The notes: a model not told the origin generated them from the letters alone. Counted from the stretch's first letter, positions 12,080 to 23,519 are shown. The stretch: DNA of 64,000 nt from Periplaneta americana (GCF_040183065.1 NC_091132.1:162924102-162988101), one strand, 5' to 3'. Numbers and translations are program-made.

Positions 12080-12965
12080 CACTGGTGGCCATAATTCTGG
12101 AAACTTTTTGTTTTTGTACTGAATTATTATAACATCTGCATTGATTCACAGATTTATACAATTGAAAATGTTACTCGTGACTGATTCGTTAATTATGGGG
12201 TTATAATAAAGGTATTATATTAAATCCTGAATATTTTAACAATAAATAATCATTTCTATGTGGGAAATTATGTTCTTGTCGTTTAGAAGAGTTCCTTTGA
12301 TCTTTCAATGCTAATCGACAAATCTGCCTCACATCTCTTGGACTTACTTTAGGTTTTCTACCAGTCCTAAGTGTTCCTTTACAAGATTTTGTGGATTTCT
12401 ACTTCTGCAATACCTTTTGGATGCCAGATACTGTAGCACCATTACCAAGTTTTCTTGCAATTTCCTTGAATGTAATCCTTCTTCTCGAAGAGTGACTGCC
12501 CTAGAAGGTGTCCAGTCCTTTCGTGGATCCATTGTGATAAAATGATCAATAAAATTTGTTGTAAAGCATCAGATGTTAACCTAACGAAATCTTAAGTCAG
12601 ACTAATGATAGAAACACACTAATAATGTCCACATTTTATGCTAACAGTGCTCAACAATGCTTCTACCGATGAACAATAATCTTAAAATAAAAAATGGACC
12701 AGTTTTTATTACAGTAAATAATTGGAAATTATAATGAAATCTGAAATTAATATTTAGATCTTTAACGACAAGAACATGACTTCCCACATAGTAATGATTA
12801 TTTATTGTTAAAATATTCAGGATTTAATATAATACCTTTATTACAACCCCATAATTTACGAAACAGTCATGAGTAACATTTTCAATTGTATAAATCTGTG
12901 AATCAATGCAGATGTTATAATAATTCAGAACAAAAAAAAAAGTTTCCAGAATTATGGCCATCAGT
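12080..12965 (-). mobile_element. Tc1-like transposon relic with long terminal inverted repeats
   Basis: The ends are CACTGGTGGCCATAATTCTG at 12080 and its near inverse at about 12945-12965. The inverted repeats extend about 205 bp inward. The insertion is at TA; copy B shows the empty site near 40040 (gtagttatattctgg). Inside, the minus-strand frame 12344-12532 starts MDPRKDWTPSRAVTLREEGL, which resembles the N-terminal helix-turn-helix of Tc1 transposases. The catalytic DDE region is missing, so the copy is internally deleted and dead. Confidence 0.75.
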
Positions 12966-13302
12966 ATATTCTGGTATTAGCGTAATTCAACCAGACCCAC
13001 TTGAAATATTGAAAAACGAATGCAGTAAAATCTAACACGGCTACCACTGCTCTGGAGATAATAAGAGATAGGGTTCGTTGGTGCACGGCCTTCTGGATTT
13101 TAATATTTGTTAAATTTAATAAGAGAAAGTTGCTATTTGTTGTTTACTTATTTATTATGCTAATGGCCAGTTTTTCCAAGTAATGTTTAATTTGGCTTAA
13201 CAAATGTTAAATCAACAGCTGGTTTATTTTAAACGTTTTGTTAAGATGTTTTCCATTTTTCCAACATACTTTTGTTTAAAATAACCAACACTTAACTTTA
13301 AC

Positions 13303-13556
13303 CCTAGATCATATATGTAACAGATATGTCGGGGTTATAGGCTTTGAGGTTAACAACTTTTGTCAGGTTTACTACGCTGCCATCTAGTTGTTACATAAGG
13401 AGTCACGTCATAATACCCATTTGAATTGCATTAGCGACTGTGCTGCCATCTCGAGTTCGTTTACGGCGGACGGGTGGCGATCCTGGCGGTTGTTCTCTTC
13501 AAAGTGCTGCCGATTTTAACGTAGCAAGGAGTTATCTGTTACATATATGATCTAGG
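13303..13556. mobile_element. MITE, 254 bp, perfect 24-bp terminal inverted repeats
   Basis: The element starts CCTAGATCATATATGTAACA and ends with the exact inverse, 24 bp in each arm. It is flanked by ctttaac on both sides (13296-13302 and 13557-13563), a 7-bp target-site duplication. The superfamily is not obvious to me. Confidence 0.8.
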
Positions 13557-14999
13557 CTTTAACTGTTTTTAATACTATTCTAACTACTCAACAGCAGTTG
13601 GTAATAATTTTGCATATATAAGACAACTTCTTATTGGCTGATATTATTATTATTTAAATTCTGTACTGTAGAGTAAGTCATGAAACATGTGTAAAATCGT
13701 AACCTGTTACAGTAGCCATGATTCATACAATACAGAGCGTTGATAAATGAAAGTTGCATTGACTACTATTGAATAATAATAATTATTATCAGTATGGTTA
13801 TATTTTATAATGTTAAATATGAATTTCTGTTTAGAAAAATCTCAGCTTTATGACCACCAGGTGACAATAATTACACGAATGTGTGTAGTCAACTGTACAC
13901 AAAACCCCGAAGAGAATTCCGTATCATGTAAAATTCTCTAATTCAGGTCCATTTAGCCTATAAATTATATGTAATTTCGTCCTAAAGAAGCAATTGCTGC
14001 TGAAACATTTTATTATTTACTGACTGCGTATTTTGAAGTACTATTGACATCGGCTAAGGCTGAAGAGCCAGTAACATAGAATCTAGAGTTAATAGTAACT
14101 GGTGAATTGGAACAAATGGCCTATTTCTGTTTGTAGGATATTCAAATCTGACTTCAATTTCTTGCCGCGTTGAGATCGCACATTTCCTCAATACTAAATG
14201 AATAATAGCTCAGCATCGAAATAAGCGTCAGTATGATAATCAGTTGACTTATAAAGATTATCTTCCCTATATTAATATTCCAAAATAGCTTTTAAATTAT
14301 AATATTACCAGTCTTATGGCCGGTTTCACAAAGCTTCATTAAGGTTTTAATTATTCATTAATTTATTTACTGGTTCAGTAAATCATTTTTATATCTCACC
14401 AAGCATCTTTAGCCTAAGGAACCAGTAAAACTATCATTAAATTTAGTGACAGAAATTTCAGTCTTTAAATTTTTAATTATTCATTAGTTGCAATATAAAA
14501 TGCGGAACGTTTCGACGCAGAATTGTTATAAATGGAACTGCTCCAAAATTAAGAGTCAAATAGAGATAATGTTAACCATTTAAAAACCGATCATTTTGAA
14601 AATTTGAATGACACAAAAATTCACAAAAGATACCGCGTCAAGAAGATCGTGGTACCGGTACTCAAAATTTTAGAAGAAACTGATCATAGGTTAGAATGTC
14701 ATAAAAACGGCTGAGACAAAGCTGAAACTAGTCAACTAGGTAACATACAACTGAGTTTTATTTTAAGACAATATGAAAGTGATTATTATAACTACATACC
14801 GGTACCTAAGAAATATTAGTAAATTAATACATAATGTGCATTCCAACATAACAAAACTTAATTGGTATATTAACTTTCATTTATTAGAATTATATTATAG
14901 CTAGAGATAAGATATGTTTTCACTAGCTTTAAAACAGAAGCGAAAGAGCTGGATTCTTGGAATTTATAATCGTTTTCTTTCCGATGGAAATTTAATTTT

Positions 15000-15240
15000 T
15001 CCAGCAGGATAATCACCGCCATAAACGTTCAAAGACGGTTCACGGAAAAGCATGAAAAAAAGGAGGATTGACAAATACCGAGACATCCCACCTCAAAATC
15101 CAGATCAGTTCTGGGATCAAGTTCTGGCTACCTGGGAAGATTTCGCTAAGGACCAGAACTATTTCCGCGATCTGGTGGACTCAATGCCCCGAAGATGCCA
15201 GGCAGTGATAGACGCCGGTGGAATGTGGACAATGTATTAG
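15000..15240 (+). pseudogene. Tc1-type transposase C-terminal fragment
   Basis: Upstream of the open frame, codons from 14998 read FQQDN, a hallmark near the second catalytic D of Tc1/mariner transposases. After a frameshift, the frame 15052-15240 reads NPDQFWDQVLATW and LVDSMPRRCQAVIDAGG, ending MWTMY and TAG. This matches the usual C-terminus of Tc1 transposases (SMPRR, QAV). It is a 3' fragment, unrelated to the surrounding Harbinger-like ends. Confidence 0.75.
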
Positions 15241-15419
15241 ATCCACATGTGTATTTCTTTTATTTTTATTTAATTTGTTTGTTTATCTTTTTATTATTTC
15301 GGGAAGAAAATTGATCTCCCAAGAGTTTTTTAAATTCTCCTAGTGGAGCCAGAGCTGCGAAATAATTCGTTTCACTACACAAAATTAAGAAAATGAAGAA
15401 AGGTAACATGTATAAAAAA

Positions 15420-15540
15420 ACGTACCACCGAGAATCGAACACGGGCCCCTGGGATGGCAAGCCAACTCGCTACTGACTCTTCTAGCGGAAAGTCATGACG
15501 TAACCAGCGCGACGAGGCACATATAGCTGCTCAGCTTGAA
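15420..15540 (-). mobile_element. tRNA-like SINE head fragment
   Basis: On the minus strand a B-box-type motif (GTTCGATTCTC) is preceded by a potential anticodon arm around GGCTTGCCATCCC. It is truncated and without a clear tail, so it is a SINE fragment or tRNA pseudogene, not a functional tRNA. Confidence 0.5.
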
Positions 15541-16162
15541 GTCTAGGGAGAGCGCACATATAAATGTACTCGTGTAAATATTTTAATGTTCAGTACTAGC
15601 TAATGTTTCATTTGGACTGATTTACTGAAGCTTGGTGAAACCGGCCTTTACTCTAAACATTCCTCAAAGAGAAACATAACATGTTATTTTCACAACTTTT
15701 GTCTGAACAGCTGTGGTGTTATCCGCCATGTTTAACTGTTTGTTAAATGAGTTAACGGCCTAAAATCCAACGTTTAAAGTTAACAAACGGTTAAGAATCT
15801 GTTAAGCCAAACTGGTGTTGAACAAATGGAAAAACTGTATTTAACAAACTGTTGAAGGTTTAACAGTCGTTAAGTGTTCTAACAATACTTGGACAAACCG
15901 GTCATAAGAATTGTAACATAAAATATAAATAAACAGAAAAACTTTAGTTCGCCCGTGAAAGAGTAGAAAGAGTAGAATTATGTCAGATATATTTCTGAAA
16001 ACTAAACCGTGTAACGAAATGGCGGTAAAAGTAAAAAATAATGATATAATGTCTAGGCTTATAATGAAAGTCGAATGACTAATTATATTCAAGACTAAAT
16101 AAAACCTGTGTTTACTTATACACGTTTAAATCCGTACTCTCTCTTAACTCCCGAGTCATGAG

Positions 16163-16910
16163 TAGATACGGATTTTTAGGTCAAAATGTAATTTTAGGTG
16201 CCTGAAATAGGTTTAAAGTGCAGGAAATAGTCTCTAAAGAATTGAAAATAGGCTCTATGAAAAAATAACGCTTTCAAGTTACATATAAACTAAACAATTA
16301 TATGTGAAAAATAAGTTTTAGACATAAATTCAGTCACAAACAAACCAAATACGATCAATTTTTACTAAGACTAGTCCGTTAATGTCTACAATTAGCTTCA
16401 CAATAAATTATTAACCTTTTTCCTACATTTTTAACTGAAAAGCAATTCCGTCTCTCACTCAACACAATTTGTAGCCTATGCTGAAAATGAACGCTCCACA
16501 TCCACTGGCTGAAGTAACAGAAGTGTGTTTCAGTTTTGATACTAGTTGTATAGGATTGTTATACTATAAATCCATGTTCTTCCCAGCTAGCATATCTGAA
16601 GCAGTACACAGGTCCTCCCGCCGTACATTTCTCTGCAGAACTTGCTCCAGATTATCCCCTTTTTCCAACAGAACCAGCGACACATTTCGAATTTTAAAAC
16701 AAATTTTCGGAATAAAAAAGGGTGTTTTGACCTATTAGAAATAAACATACTTAATAGGTCAAAACATGTTTTGTCGACAAAATAGACATTTTCAGATGCT
16801 ATTAAACTAGCAATTTTAGACATAGTTTTATATGACACATGTACTTGCAAGTTTTTATGAACTTATCTTTTAAGGACTAAAATAGGCTTTTACCTAAAAT
16901 CCGAAGTCTA
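16163..16910. mobile_element. hAT-like MITE, 748 bp
   Basis: Both ends are flanked by the identical 8-bp duplication gtcatgag (16155-16162 and 16911-16918). The termini TAGATACGGATTTTTAGG and the inverse of TAGACTTCGGATTTTAGG form imperfect inverted repeats. Copy B shows the empty site near 40590. No transposase frame is evident. Confidence 0.8.
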
Positions 16911-17886
16911 GTCATGAGACAATCTTGGTTTCATTTTTAAAGATCAATATAATTCGACATTTAAAAAAAAATCAATGAAATGAGGAAAAGTGATGAAAAA
17001 ATTCTGCGAGTTATAGTTAGGGCACAAAATTAATGCAGGCACGGTATACAATACTTCAGGCCTCTGCACATAGCTATATTTTATATCATATTTTTTTCAC
17101 CCTTATAGTATAGTGTTTACTGTGTAGGCCTACTTACTTCGAAAACATGTCCTACGGTGCCTTTTCCCGCCATTATCATTTACAAATAGCTGAAACACGC
17201 ATTACAATGATTGAATCCTTCTTCTTGTGTTTCCTCTAAGTCCCAAGAGGTGTCAGGAACTTCACAAAGCACAGAAAAGAAGTTGTAGCTAGAATACAAT
17301 ATACTGAGTAAATGAAACTCAAGAACAGTTTTTATTTCTCGTCAGAAGGATACAAACAATTCAAAACAAAACCGTTGCCAAGGAGAGCTGAATTTCCATA
17401 GCCCACTCCGTTTGTATCATGAACATAGACGTAGGCCAGTTATGACTGCTGAACTCAGAGCCCTACAAAGTGATTGATAACGATACCATCTAGTGGCGAA
17501 TTTGAAACTAAATGCATGTATGAAGTATAGTATACTCTATTCCAGAACCCAGGATGATAAAAGCAAAAATTGCAACCTACCTCTTCCACAACTCTGTGTC
17601 CTATCGCACATAATACTGATGTCTGATTTGAGGTCGCTTTAGTCATTTGCTGCCTGTGTGGTGCGGTAAAGTACTGTATTGAAGTTTCAGTTTACATCTT
17701 TATTATATATATGGTTCTATTAATATTAGTAGACTTAAATCTGAAGTTGAAACAATTACAAATAATAACTTATTTAATAAATGATAATCCAACTTATTTA
17801 ATAAATAATAATCCAAGCGTTTAGGACATGCACATCAAATTTGTTTTGAGTTATAACATTACAATTTTGTAAATGTAAACTCACCT

Positions 17887-18000
17887 CCATTAACTCGTGG
17901 CATTTCCGTGATGAAACTAGCGCTGAGTTTGTTCCGATGATTTCTCCATAACACTACCTCATTACCAACTTTAGAAAACAATCACCAACCCTCCCAGCGT
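17887..18000 (-). other. Candidate 5' exon with a consensus donor
   Basis: On the minus strand a GTGAGT donor (17881-17886) follows the sequence ATGCCACGAGTTAATGGAG. The copy A zinc-finger start exon at 4427-4527 has an upstream acceptor and so needs a non-coding first exon at higher coordinates; this site is in a suitable place. Nothing else supports it, and the upstream limit is a guess. Confidence 0.2.
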
Positions 18001-18689
18001 ACATGTAAAGCACAGTAAAAGCCTATACTAACCTCATCCAATCTGAACAGATTCGTGTACACAAAGCATAACAACAGCCCAAAAATTACCTGTCACAGAC
18101 TCGTATATGCAGGGCATGGTGTTAGTGTAGACTAGCGTGAAACTTTCGTAATGTAACCAAAATTACTTTACTAATATTATACAGGAGAGAGCTGAAGGTG
18201 TGGAAGCGGAGTACGAGGAACAAACACTTGAGCGACAGGCACAGATAAGTTGAATGGAAGTTTAATGAATGAGAGAGACATCATTATTATTACCAAGAAA
18301 ATTTTAACACGTAAGAAATGTCAACAACAGAAATTCTCAGAAAATGAAATAGACGGTTAAAAATTTCGTGTTGAAGAAATGAAAGCAGAAGAGAAGTGTG
18401 GCAACACCATAATTACTGAGTTAGCAGAAAATTTTAGGAATACTAATGACAGAATTATTACAATTCAGATTTCAACTATCTTTGAAGATTAGCGAGAGAA
18501 ATATATTACGTTCAATATTTATTATAATGGATACTATTACGCACAGGAAGTTTATGTTATGGAGAAATAAATTTCTGTCATTGCTTGATTTTTCTATTAT
18601 ATTATTCAAAATAAAAAAAAATACGTATTATATTTTCCTGTCCCATTTCACATGGAATATCCCACATGCCTTTGCAACTTATCCATATA

Positions 18690-19024
18690 CGTAAAACATA
18701 TTCCGCAAATATCACATTTCAAACGTAATTCGCCTGTGTGAAGGACTTTTACGTTTTTTTAACTTTCCGATTCAGGATAACTTTTTCGACATACATTGCA
18801 TTTGGTTTCTTGCCAGTATGTGATTGTTGAGGTGTCCCACTTGTGAAATACAGATTCCATAGACATCGCCTTTCAATGTTTTTAGCCTGTGTGAAGGCTT
18901 ATGTGTTTAAGTGCACCAATTACCAAAAACACTTTACATACACCCAGCTCCAGAATGGCATTATGCCTGTGAGTATGCATGCATGCATTTACGCTTAAAA
19001 ATTACGATGCATATGAATGGCGTT
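18690..19024 (-). pseudogene. Decayed zinc fingers after the stop codon
   Basis: Beyond the stop at 19025, the minus strand still shows finger and linker remnants in shifting frames: LHTGELRLKCDICGI (about 18695-18740), CNVCRKSYPESES (about 18765-18810) and other partial CxxC and HTG pieces up to 19020. The array was once longer at its C-terminal end and has been shortened by stop and frameshift mutations. The remnants would now be 3' UTR. Confidence 0.65.
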
Positions 19025-20057
19025 TCACCTGTGTGTCTGTGCATGTCTCGTTAATTTTGACGAAGCTGAGAAACGCTTTCCACAAATCTCGCATATGAAT
19101 GGCCTTTCCCCTGTGTGAATGCGCACATGATGGTTTCGGTGTACCAATTGCGAGAAACCTTTTCCACAAACGTCGCATTTGTATGGCATTTCACCCGTGT
19201 GTGAGTATCCATGTCTGGTTAAAGCTATCGATGACGAGAAACACTGTCCACAAATCTCGCATTTAAAAGGCTTTTCGCCTGTGTGAATGCGCACATGCCG
19301 CTTATGGTGTACCAATTGAGAGAAACACTTTCCACAAAAGTCGCATTTGTATGGCATTTCACCCGTGTGTGAGCGTGCATGTATGGTTAACGCTGTGGAT
19401 GCCGAGAAACACTTTCCACACAATTCACATTTGAATGGCTTTTCGCCTGTGTGAATGCGCATATGACGCTTCCGATGCACTAATTGCGAGAAAAACTTTC
19501 CACAAACGTCGCATTTGTATGGCATTTCACCTGCGTGTAAACGTGCATGTCTGTTTAAAGCTGTCGATGACGAGAAACACTTTCCACACAATTCGCACTT
19601 GAATGGCCTTTCGCCTGTGTGTATGCGTGCATGAATGTTTAGATGTACCATTTGTGAAAAACATTTTCCACACACTTCACATTTGAATGGCTTCTCCCCT
19701 GTGTGTATACGTGCATGTCTTTTGATTTCGCGTGATCTGCTGAAAGACTTCCCACACGTATCACAATGAAATGACATCCCGTTTGTATGTAGAACTGAAT
19801 GTCTCTTTATAGCACTCAACTTCGAGAAACACTTCCCACAGACGTCACATTTGAATGACTTTATTGCGTGTATATCAAAATGAAATTTCAGAGATTGTAG
19901 TGTAACAAAAACCTCGTTGCATATATTACACTTGATAGAAATACCGCTTATGTCTCCAATTTCCGAACCCTCTGGCCTGTTGCTGCCACATTTGTCTTCT
20001 TCTCGATCAATGTTGGCTTGATCTTGCGACACACCCTTCTCAAGATTATCCACAATG
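19025..20057 (-). CDS. C2H2 zinc-finger protein, finger-array exon (last coding exon)
   Basis: The exon starts after a ttattt-CAG acceptor (20058-20060) and ends with a stop at 19025-19027. Its first base completes an AGC (Ser) codon with the AG that ends exon 3, so the phases fit. After an acidic linker (IVDNLEKG, REEDKCGS) come 11 C2H2 fingers with TGEKPF-type linkers. The last finger ends LTRHAQTHR at the C-terminus. Fingers 5-6, 7-8 and 9-10 are alternating pairs (CELCGKCFSSST- and CDVCGKFFSQLV-type), which indicates growth by duplication of a 168-bp two-finger unit. It is presumably a nuclear DNA-binding protein; target unknown. All fingers keep both Cys and both His. The upstream ATG at 20074 is inside the intron and is not the start. 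Confidence 0.88.
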
Positions 20058-20254
20058 CTGAAATAATTATACAATTTATCGGTCTACACAATAATCAATT
20101 TCGTCAGTTAAAAATATTAGGCAAGCTGGACAAAATTCCGGCAGACTGGCGACGCTGATTTAACCTCTCCAGTTGCAAGCGTCGTTAAATAAAAAAAAAA
20201 CATAACCATTCATGTAAATGTATACGCATGTGTATATTAATTCGTGCATATCTA

Positions 20255-20415
20255 ATTAGAACCGTAAAATTCGAGAAAACACTTTCCAATTACCTCACAA
20301 TTAAATTGCATTTCGCCTGTTTGATTACGTACATGGTGATTTAAGTGTCCCAGCTGTATAAAGAACTTTGTAAATACATCGCATTTGAATGACCTTACGC
20401 AATTTATATAATGGC
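20255..20415 (-). pseudogene. Decayed zinc fingers in the intron upstream of the array
   Basis: The minus strand reads KCDVFTKFFIQLGHLNHHVR, then QTGEMQFNCEVIGKCF, with the second Cys of each finger lost. These are two relic fingers of the same type as the array, left in the intron between exons 3 and 4. Confidence 0.65.
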
Positions 20416-20446
20416 AGCCTCTAATTTGAGGAAGTTCTGATAAATG

Positions 20447-20924
20447 AATAAATAAATGAATGAATGAATGAATGAATGAATGAATGAATCAATCAATAAA
20501 CAAACAATCAAACAAAAAAACAAATAATCAAATAAATAAAGAAATAAGTACAGAAATAAGAAAATCAATAAGTCAATAAATAAATAAATAAATAAATAAG
20601 TAAATAAATAAGTAAATAATTAAGTAAATAAGTAAATAATTAAGTAGATAAGTAAATAAGTAAATAAATAAATATGTAAATAAGTACGTAAATAAATAAA
20701 TATCTAAATAAGTAACTAAATAAATAAATAAGTCAATAAATAAACAAATAAGTAAATAAATAAATAAATAAGGAAAGAAGTAAATAAGTAACTAAATAAG
20801 TAAATAAATAAATAAGTAAATAAGTAACTAAGTAAATAAATATGTACATTAATAAGTAAATAAGAAAATAAATAAGTACATAAGTAAATAACTAAATAAG
20901 TAAATAAGTGAGTAAATAAATAAG

Positions 20925-20967
<43 letters not shown>
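20447..20967. repeat. TAAA/GTAA-rich low-complexity block, ending in (AT)n
   Basis: A long run of taaa, gaat and gtaaataa units from 20447 to about 20928, then an (AT)n tract (20928-20967). The open frames across it, rich in LFTYL and IYIY, are low-complexity artefacts. Confidence 0.9.
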
Positions 20968-20968
<1 letters not shown>

Positions 20969-20970
<2 letters not shown>

Positions 20971-21203
20971 CCACTGGCGTAGCATTGTCGGCTATGGCGC
21001 TTGCCTGCCGATCTCGAGTTGCATTTGGGCGCGAGTTCGATTCCCGCTTGGGTTTTTTCCGAGGTTTTCCCTAACCATAGGCAAATGTCAGGTAATCTAT
21101 GACGAATCCTCGGCCTCACCTCGCCAAATATCATCTCGCTATCACCAATACCATCGACGCTAAATAATCTCGTAGCTGATACAGCGTCGTTAAATAACCA
21201 ACT

Positions 21204-21208
<5 letters not shown>
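20969..21208 (+). mobile_element. tRNA-derived SINE
   Basis: A pol III B-box-type motif, GAGTTCGATTCCCGC, lies near 21032, with an A-box-like stretch near 20990. The body continues (ttttccgaggttttccctaa) to a tail gcgtcgttaaataaccaact at about 21186-21205. It is bounded by (AT)n tracts. The tail is shared with the elements at 3371 and 42028; the body with 62425. Confidence 0.8.

Positions 21209-21251
<43 letters not shown>
21209..21251. repeat. (AT)n microsatellite
   Basis: AT dinucleotide repeat between the SINE and a LINE 3' end. Confidence 0.9.
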
Positions 21252-21252
<1 letters not shown>

Positions 21253-21404
21253 GTAGGTGGGAAGATAATATTAAAATGGATTTGAGGGAGGTGGGATATG
21301 ATAGTAGAGACTGGATTAATCTTGTTCAGGATAGGGACCGATGGCGGGCTTATGTGAGGACGCCAATGAACCTCCGGGTTCCTTAGAAGCCAGTAAGTAA
21401 GTAA

Positions 21405-21407
<3 letters not shown>
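21252..21407 (+). mobile_element. RTE-like LINE 3' terminus
   Basis: The codons from about 21258 correspond to RWEDNIKMDLREVGYD, then DWINLVQDRDRWRAYV and the C-terminus MNLRVP with TAG. The tail is (agta)n running into (AT)n. One in-frame insertion (tag after gatagt) breaks the frame. It is a heavily 5'-truncated copy of the family at 35387-36185. Confidence 0.75.
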
Positions 21408-21441
<34 letters not shown>

Positions 21442-21629
21442 CAAAATGGCTGATATTATATTGGACACAAGGGTTTCTCTCTGCTACGAAATTGAATCAG
21501 ATCACTATTAGTTAGTTGCACCAGCGCGATTACTTCGAAGGTGGTATAATAATAAACAAATTGTTAAACAACCTACATATTGTTTTACGGTTTTACTACT
21601 TAATGACCCAAATATTCGGTGGCTCTAAG

Positions 21630-23100
21630 AGAAAAGGGTAGTTAATTTACTAAATATAAAATAGGAAGTAATATTGAGGAAGAATGGAGTAATTTGAAGG
21701 ATATTATAACTACAGCGGAAAGTCTAGGAACTAAAAAGAAATGGAACAGAAATCGTGGTTTAAGGAAATGGGACGATAATGCAGCCAAAATTATTACTGA
21801 TAAGAGGGAAGCATTTAAAAAATGTCTATCAACTGGTAAACATGTTGATGAAATGGAATATAAGAAGGAAAGAGTATTAGCAAAGAGGGAAGTTACGAAA
21901 TATCATAGAAAATGTTGGAATAACTTTGCTGTTTAATTGGAAACAGATATTACTAGACCAAATCCAAAAACATTTAAAATTTTGAAACAATTGAATGGGG
22001 AGGTACAAGAAAGAGTTAAAATTAATACAATCCATTTGGAGGAATGGGTTCATTATTTTCAAGATTTATGGCAGCAGAAGAATGCTATTTTATGCTCTTC
22101 AAATTCTTATATTGATGACATGGAAAATTTTATTTTATATGAATTACAAACAGTGCTATCACAATGTAAAATTAATAAGGCACCTGCGGAAGATGCTATC
22201 AATTGCGAATTATTCAAGTATGCAGTAGATGCTTTTAATAATAGGTTTTTACTTTTTTTAAACAGAATATTTAATGATGAGAATCCTTCATCAGAAGGTT
22301 GGCAATGAGTAATAGTAATTCTGGTACACAAAAAGGTGTTATAAGTAACTGTGATAACTTTAGAGGAATAAGCCTTCTCAATTCTGGCTACAATTAAATT
22401 GAACCAATTTTATGACACTACACTGGATGAGGCACAAAATGGATTCCGAAAAGGTAGATCATGCGCAGATGGATATTTTACACTGAAGTTTTTGATCGAA
22501 AATCATAGAGAATTTAATATTGAAACCCATCTGGCATTTACTGATATGAAGAAAGTCTTCGACAGAGTAGATAGACACCAATTATTGAATATTTTAGCAC
22601 ATGATAGTATTCCAAATCAATTAATAACAGCTATTTACAATATTTATAATAATAATCATATACAGGTTAGGATTGGAAACAAATATTCAGAATGGAAAGG
22701 AATAAATCAAGGAGTGAGACAGGGTTGTAGTTTACCTCCTCTATTATTTATAATATACATGAATCACATTATTAAGAAATGGAGATTGAAACCATACGCA
22801 AGTATACCAATAAGTCGTTTGTTACAAATAGATACCTTATTATTTGCTGATGATATTGTGTTTATGGCAACTCCAGAAGATAATTTACAACGTTTGGTTT
22901 ACAACTTTAATCAAATGGCAGAAAGTTTCAATATGGAAATTTCAACTGATAAATCTAAAGTGATGGCTTTTTAGGAAAGGAACCAGTCCGTAGCAAAATT
23001 TGACGGATTTGGCGTTGTAACATATAGAAGGATCTACATTCAAATATCAGATAAAAATAACACAAGTGAATAAATTTCTTATTCTTGCCTTGGTAGTTAG
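21630..23100 (+). pseudogene. Degenerate non-LTR retrotransposon with reverse transcriptase domain
   Basis: Successive plus-strand frames (21694-21936, 21937-22308, 22399-22974) form one broken polyprotein. The first holds a Lys-rich region between endonuclease and RT (KEMEQ, KYHRKCWNNF). The second has FKILKQLNGEVQERVK and the INKAPAEDAINCELFKY motif (RT domain 1-like). The third has QNGFRKGRSCADG, LAFTDMKKVFDRVDR, GINQGVRQGCSLPPLLFIIY and the catalytic LLFADDIVFMATPEDNLQ. Several stops and frameshifts separate them, and the endonuclease is missing. It lies in the zinc-finger gene's intron 3, antisense to it. Confidence 0.85.
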
Positions 23101-23519
23101 ATTTCTAGTTAAGGCTATCTGGGGCACTGATTCGGAAAATGACATTCGGTAGACTGTACCAGTTCTAGTTTCTTTAGGCAATGTTCAATTCATGTAACAA
23201 CTATATAATACAATATATTACAATGCTGATTTGTTATATTATCCGTAAAAGCTTATAGATGGTTATTATGATTATGGATTTCATCTTTATAGACAGTTGC
23301 GCATCGGAGTTTCCTCTCTATTTCCTAGTTTGTTTTTTTGTGTGCGTACCAGTTAGTAAGAATTGTGTTTTCGTGCTTCCAACTGTATTTTACATCTGAA
23401 ACACTGGATTGTGAAAAGTAAGTTCTTAATTACATCATACTTACGATATTTTAGAAGATCTCTATAATTATATTCTCACGCATATCGTTTCATTTTTGGC
23501 GATCAAGAATCGCAAAGGA

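Larger units (their letters stand above)
14317..15647. mobile_element. PIF/Harbinger-like element (inner)
   Basis: The terminal repeat TGGCCGGTTTCACAAAGCTT at 14317 matches the inverse of AGGCCGGTTTCACCAAGCTT ending at 15647. The duplicated TTA lies at 14314-14316 and 15648-15650. A Tc1 transposase fragment (15000-15240) and a tRNA-like SINE head (15420-15540) lie within it. Confidence 0.7.
13164..15904. mobile_element. PIF/Harbinger-like element (outer, nested host)
   Basis: The ends are TGGCCAGTTTTTCCAAGTAA at 13164 and the inverse of TGACCGGTTTGTCCAAGTAT at 15904. They are flanked by the 3-bp duplication TAA (13161-13163 and 15905-15907). The TIR and TWA duplication fit PIF/Harbinger. Copy B lacks it. 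Two other elements are nested inside (13303-13556 and 14317-15647). No Harbinger transposase is recognised. Confidence 0.65.
1..17710. repeat. Segmental duplication, copy A
   Basis: This segment is paralogous, in the same direction, to about 29940-41945. Matching anchors include the zinc-finger exons (1521-1658 with 30286-30417; 4427-4527 with 35068-35168), the stretch near 11700 with 39700, the stretch near 17140 with 40800, and the end near 17465-17700 with 41695-41940. Copy A is longer mainly because it received extra insertions at 9213-11432, 12080-12965, 13164-15904 and 16163-16910. Non-element sequence has diverged by many substitutions and small indels, so the duplication is not very recent. 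The left boundary may lie outside the window. Confidence 0.85.

Noticed and set aside
20058..20074. ATG at 20074 as the start of the zinc-finger protein
   Set aside because: It lies upstream of a ttattt-CAG acceptor whose phase fits exon 3; the leader exons supply the true start.
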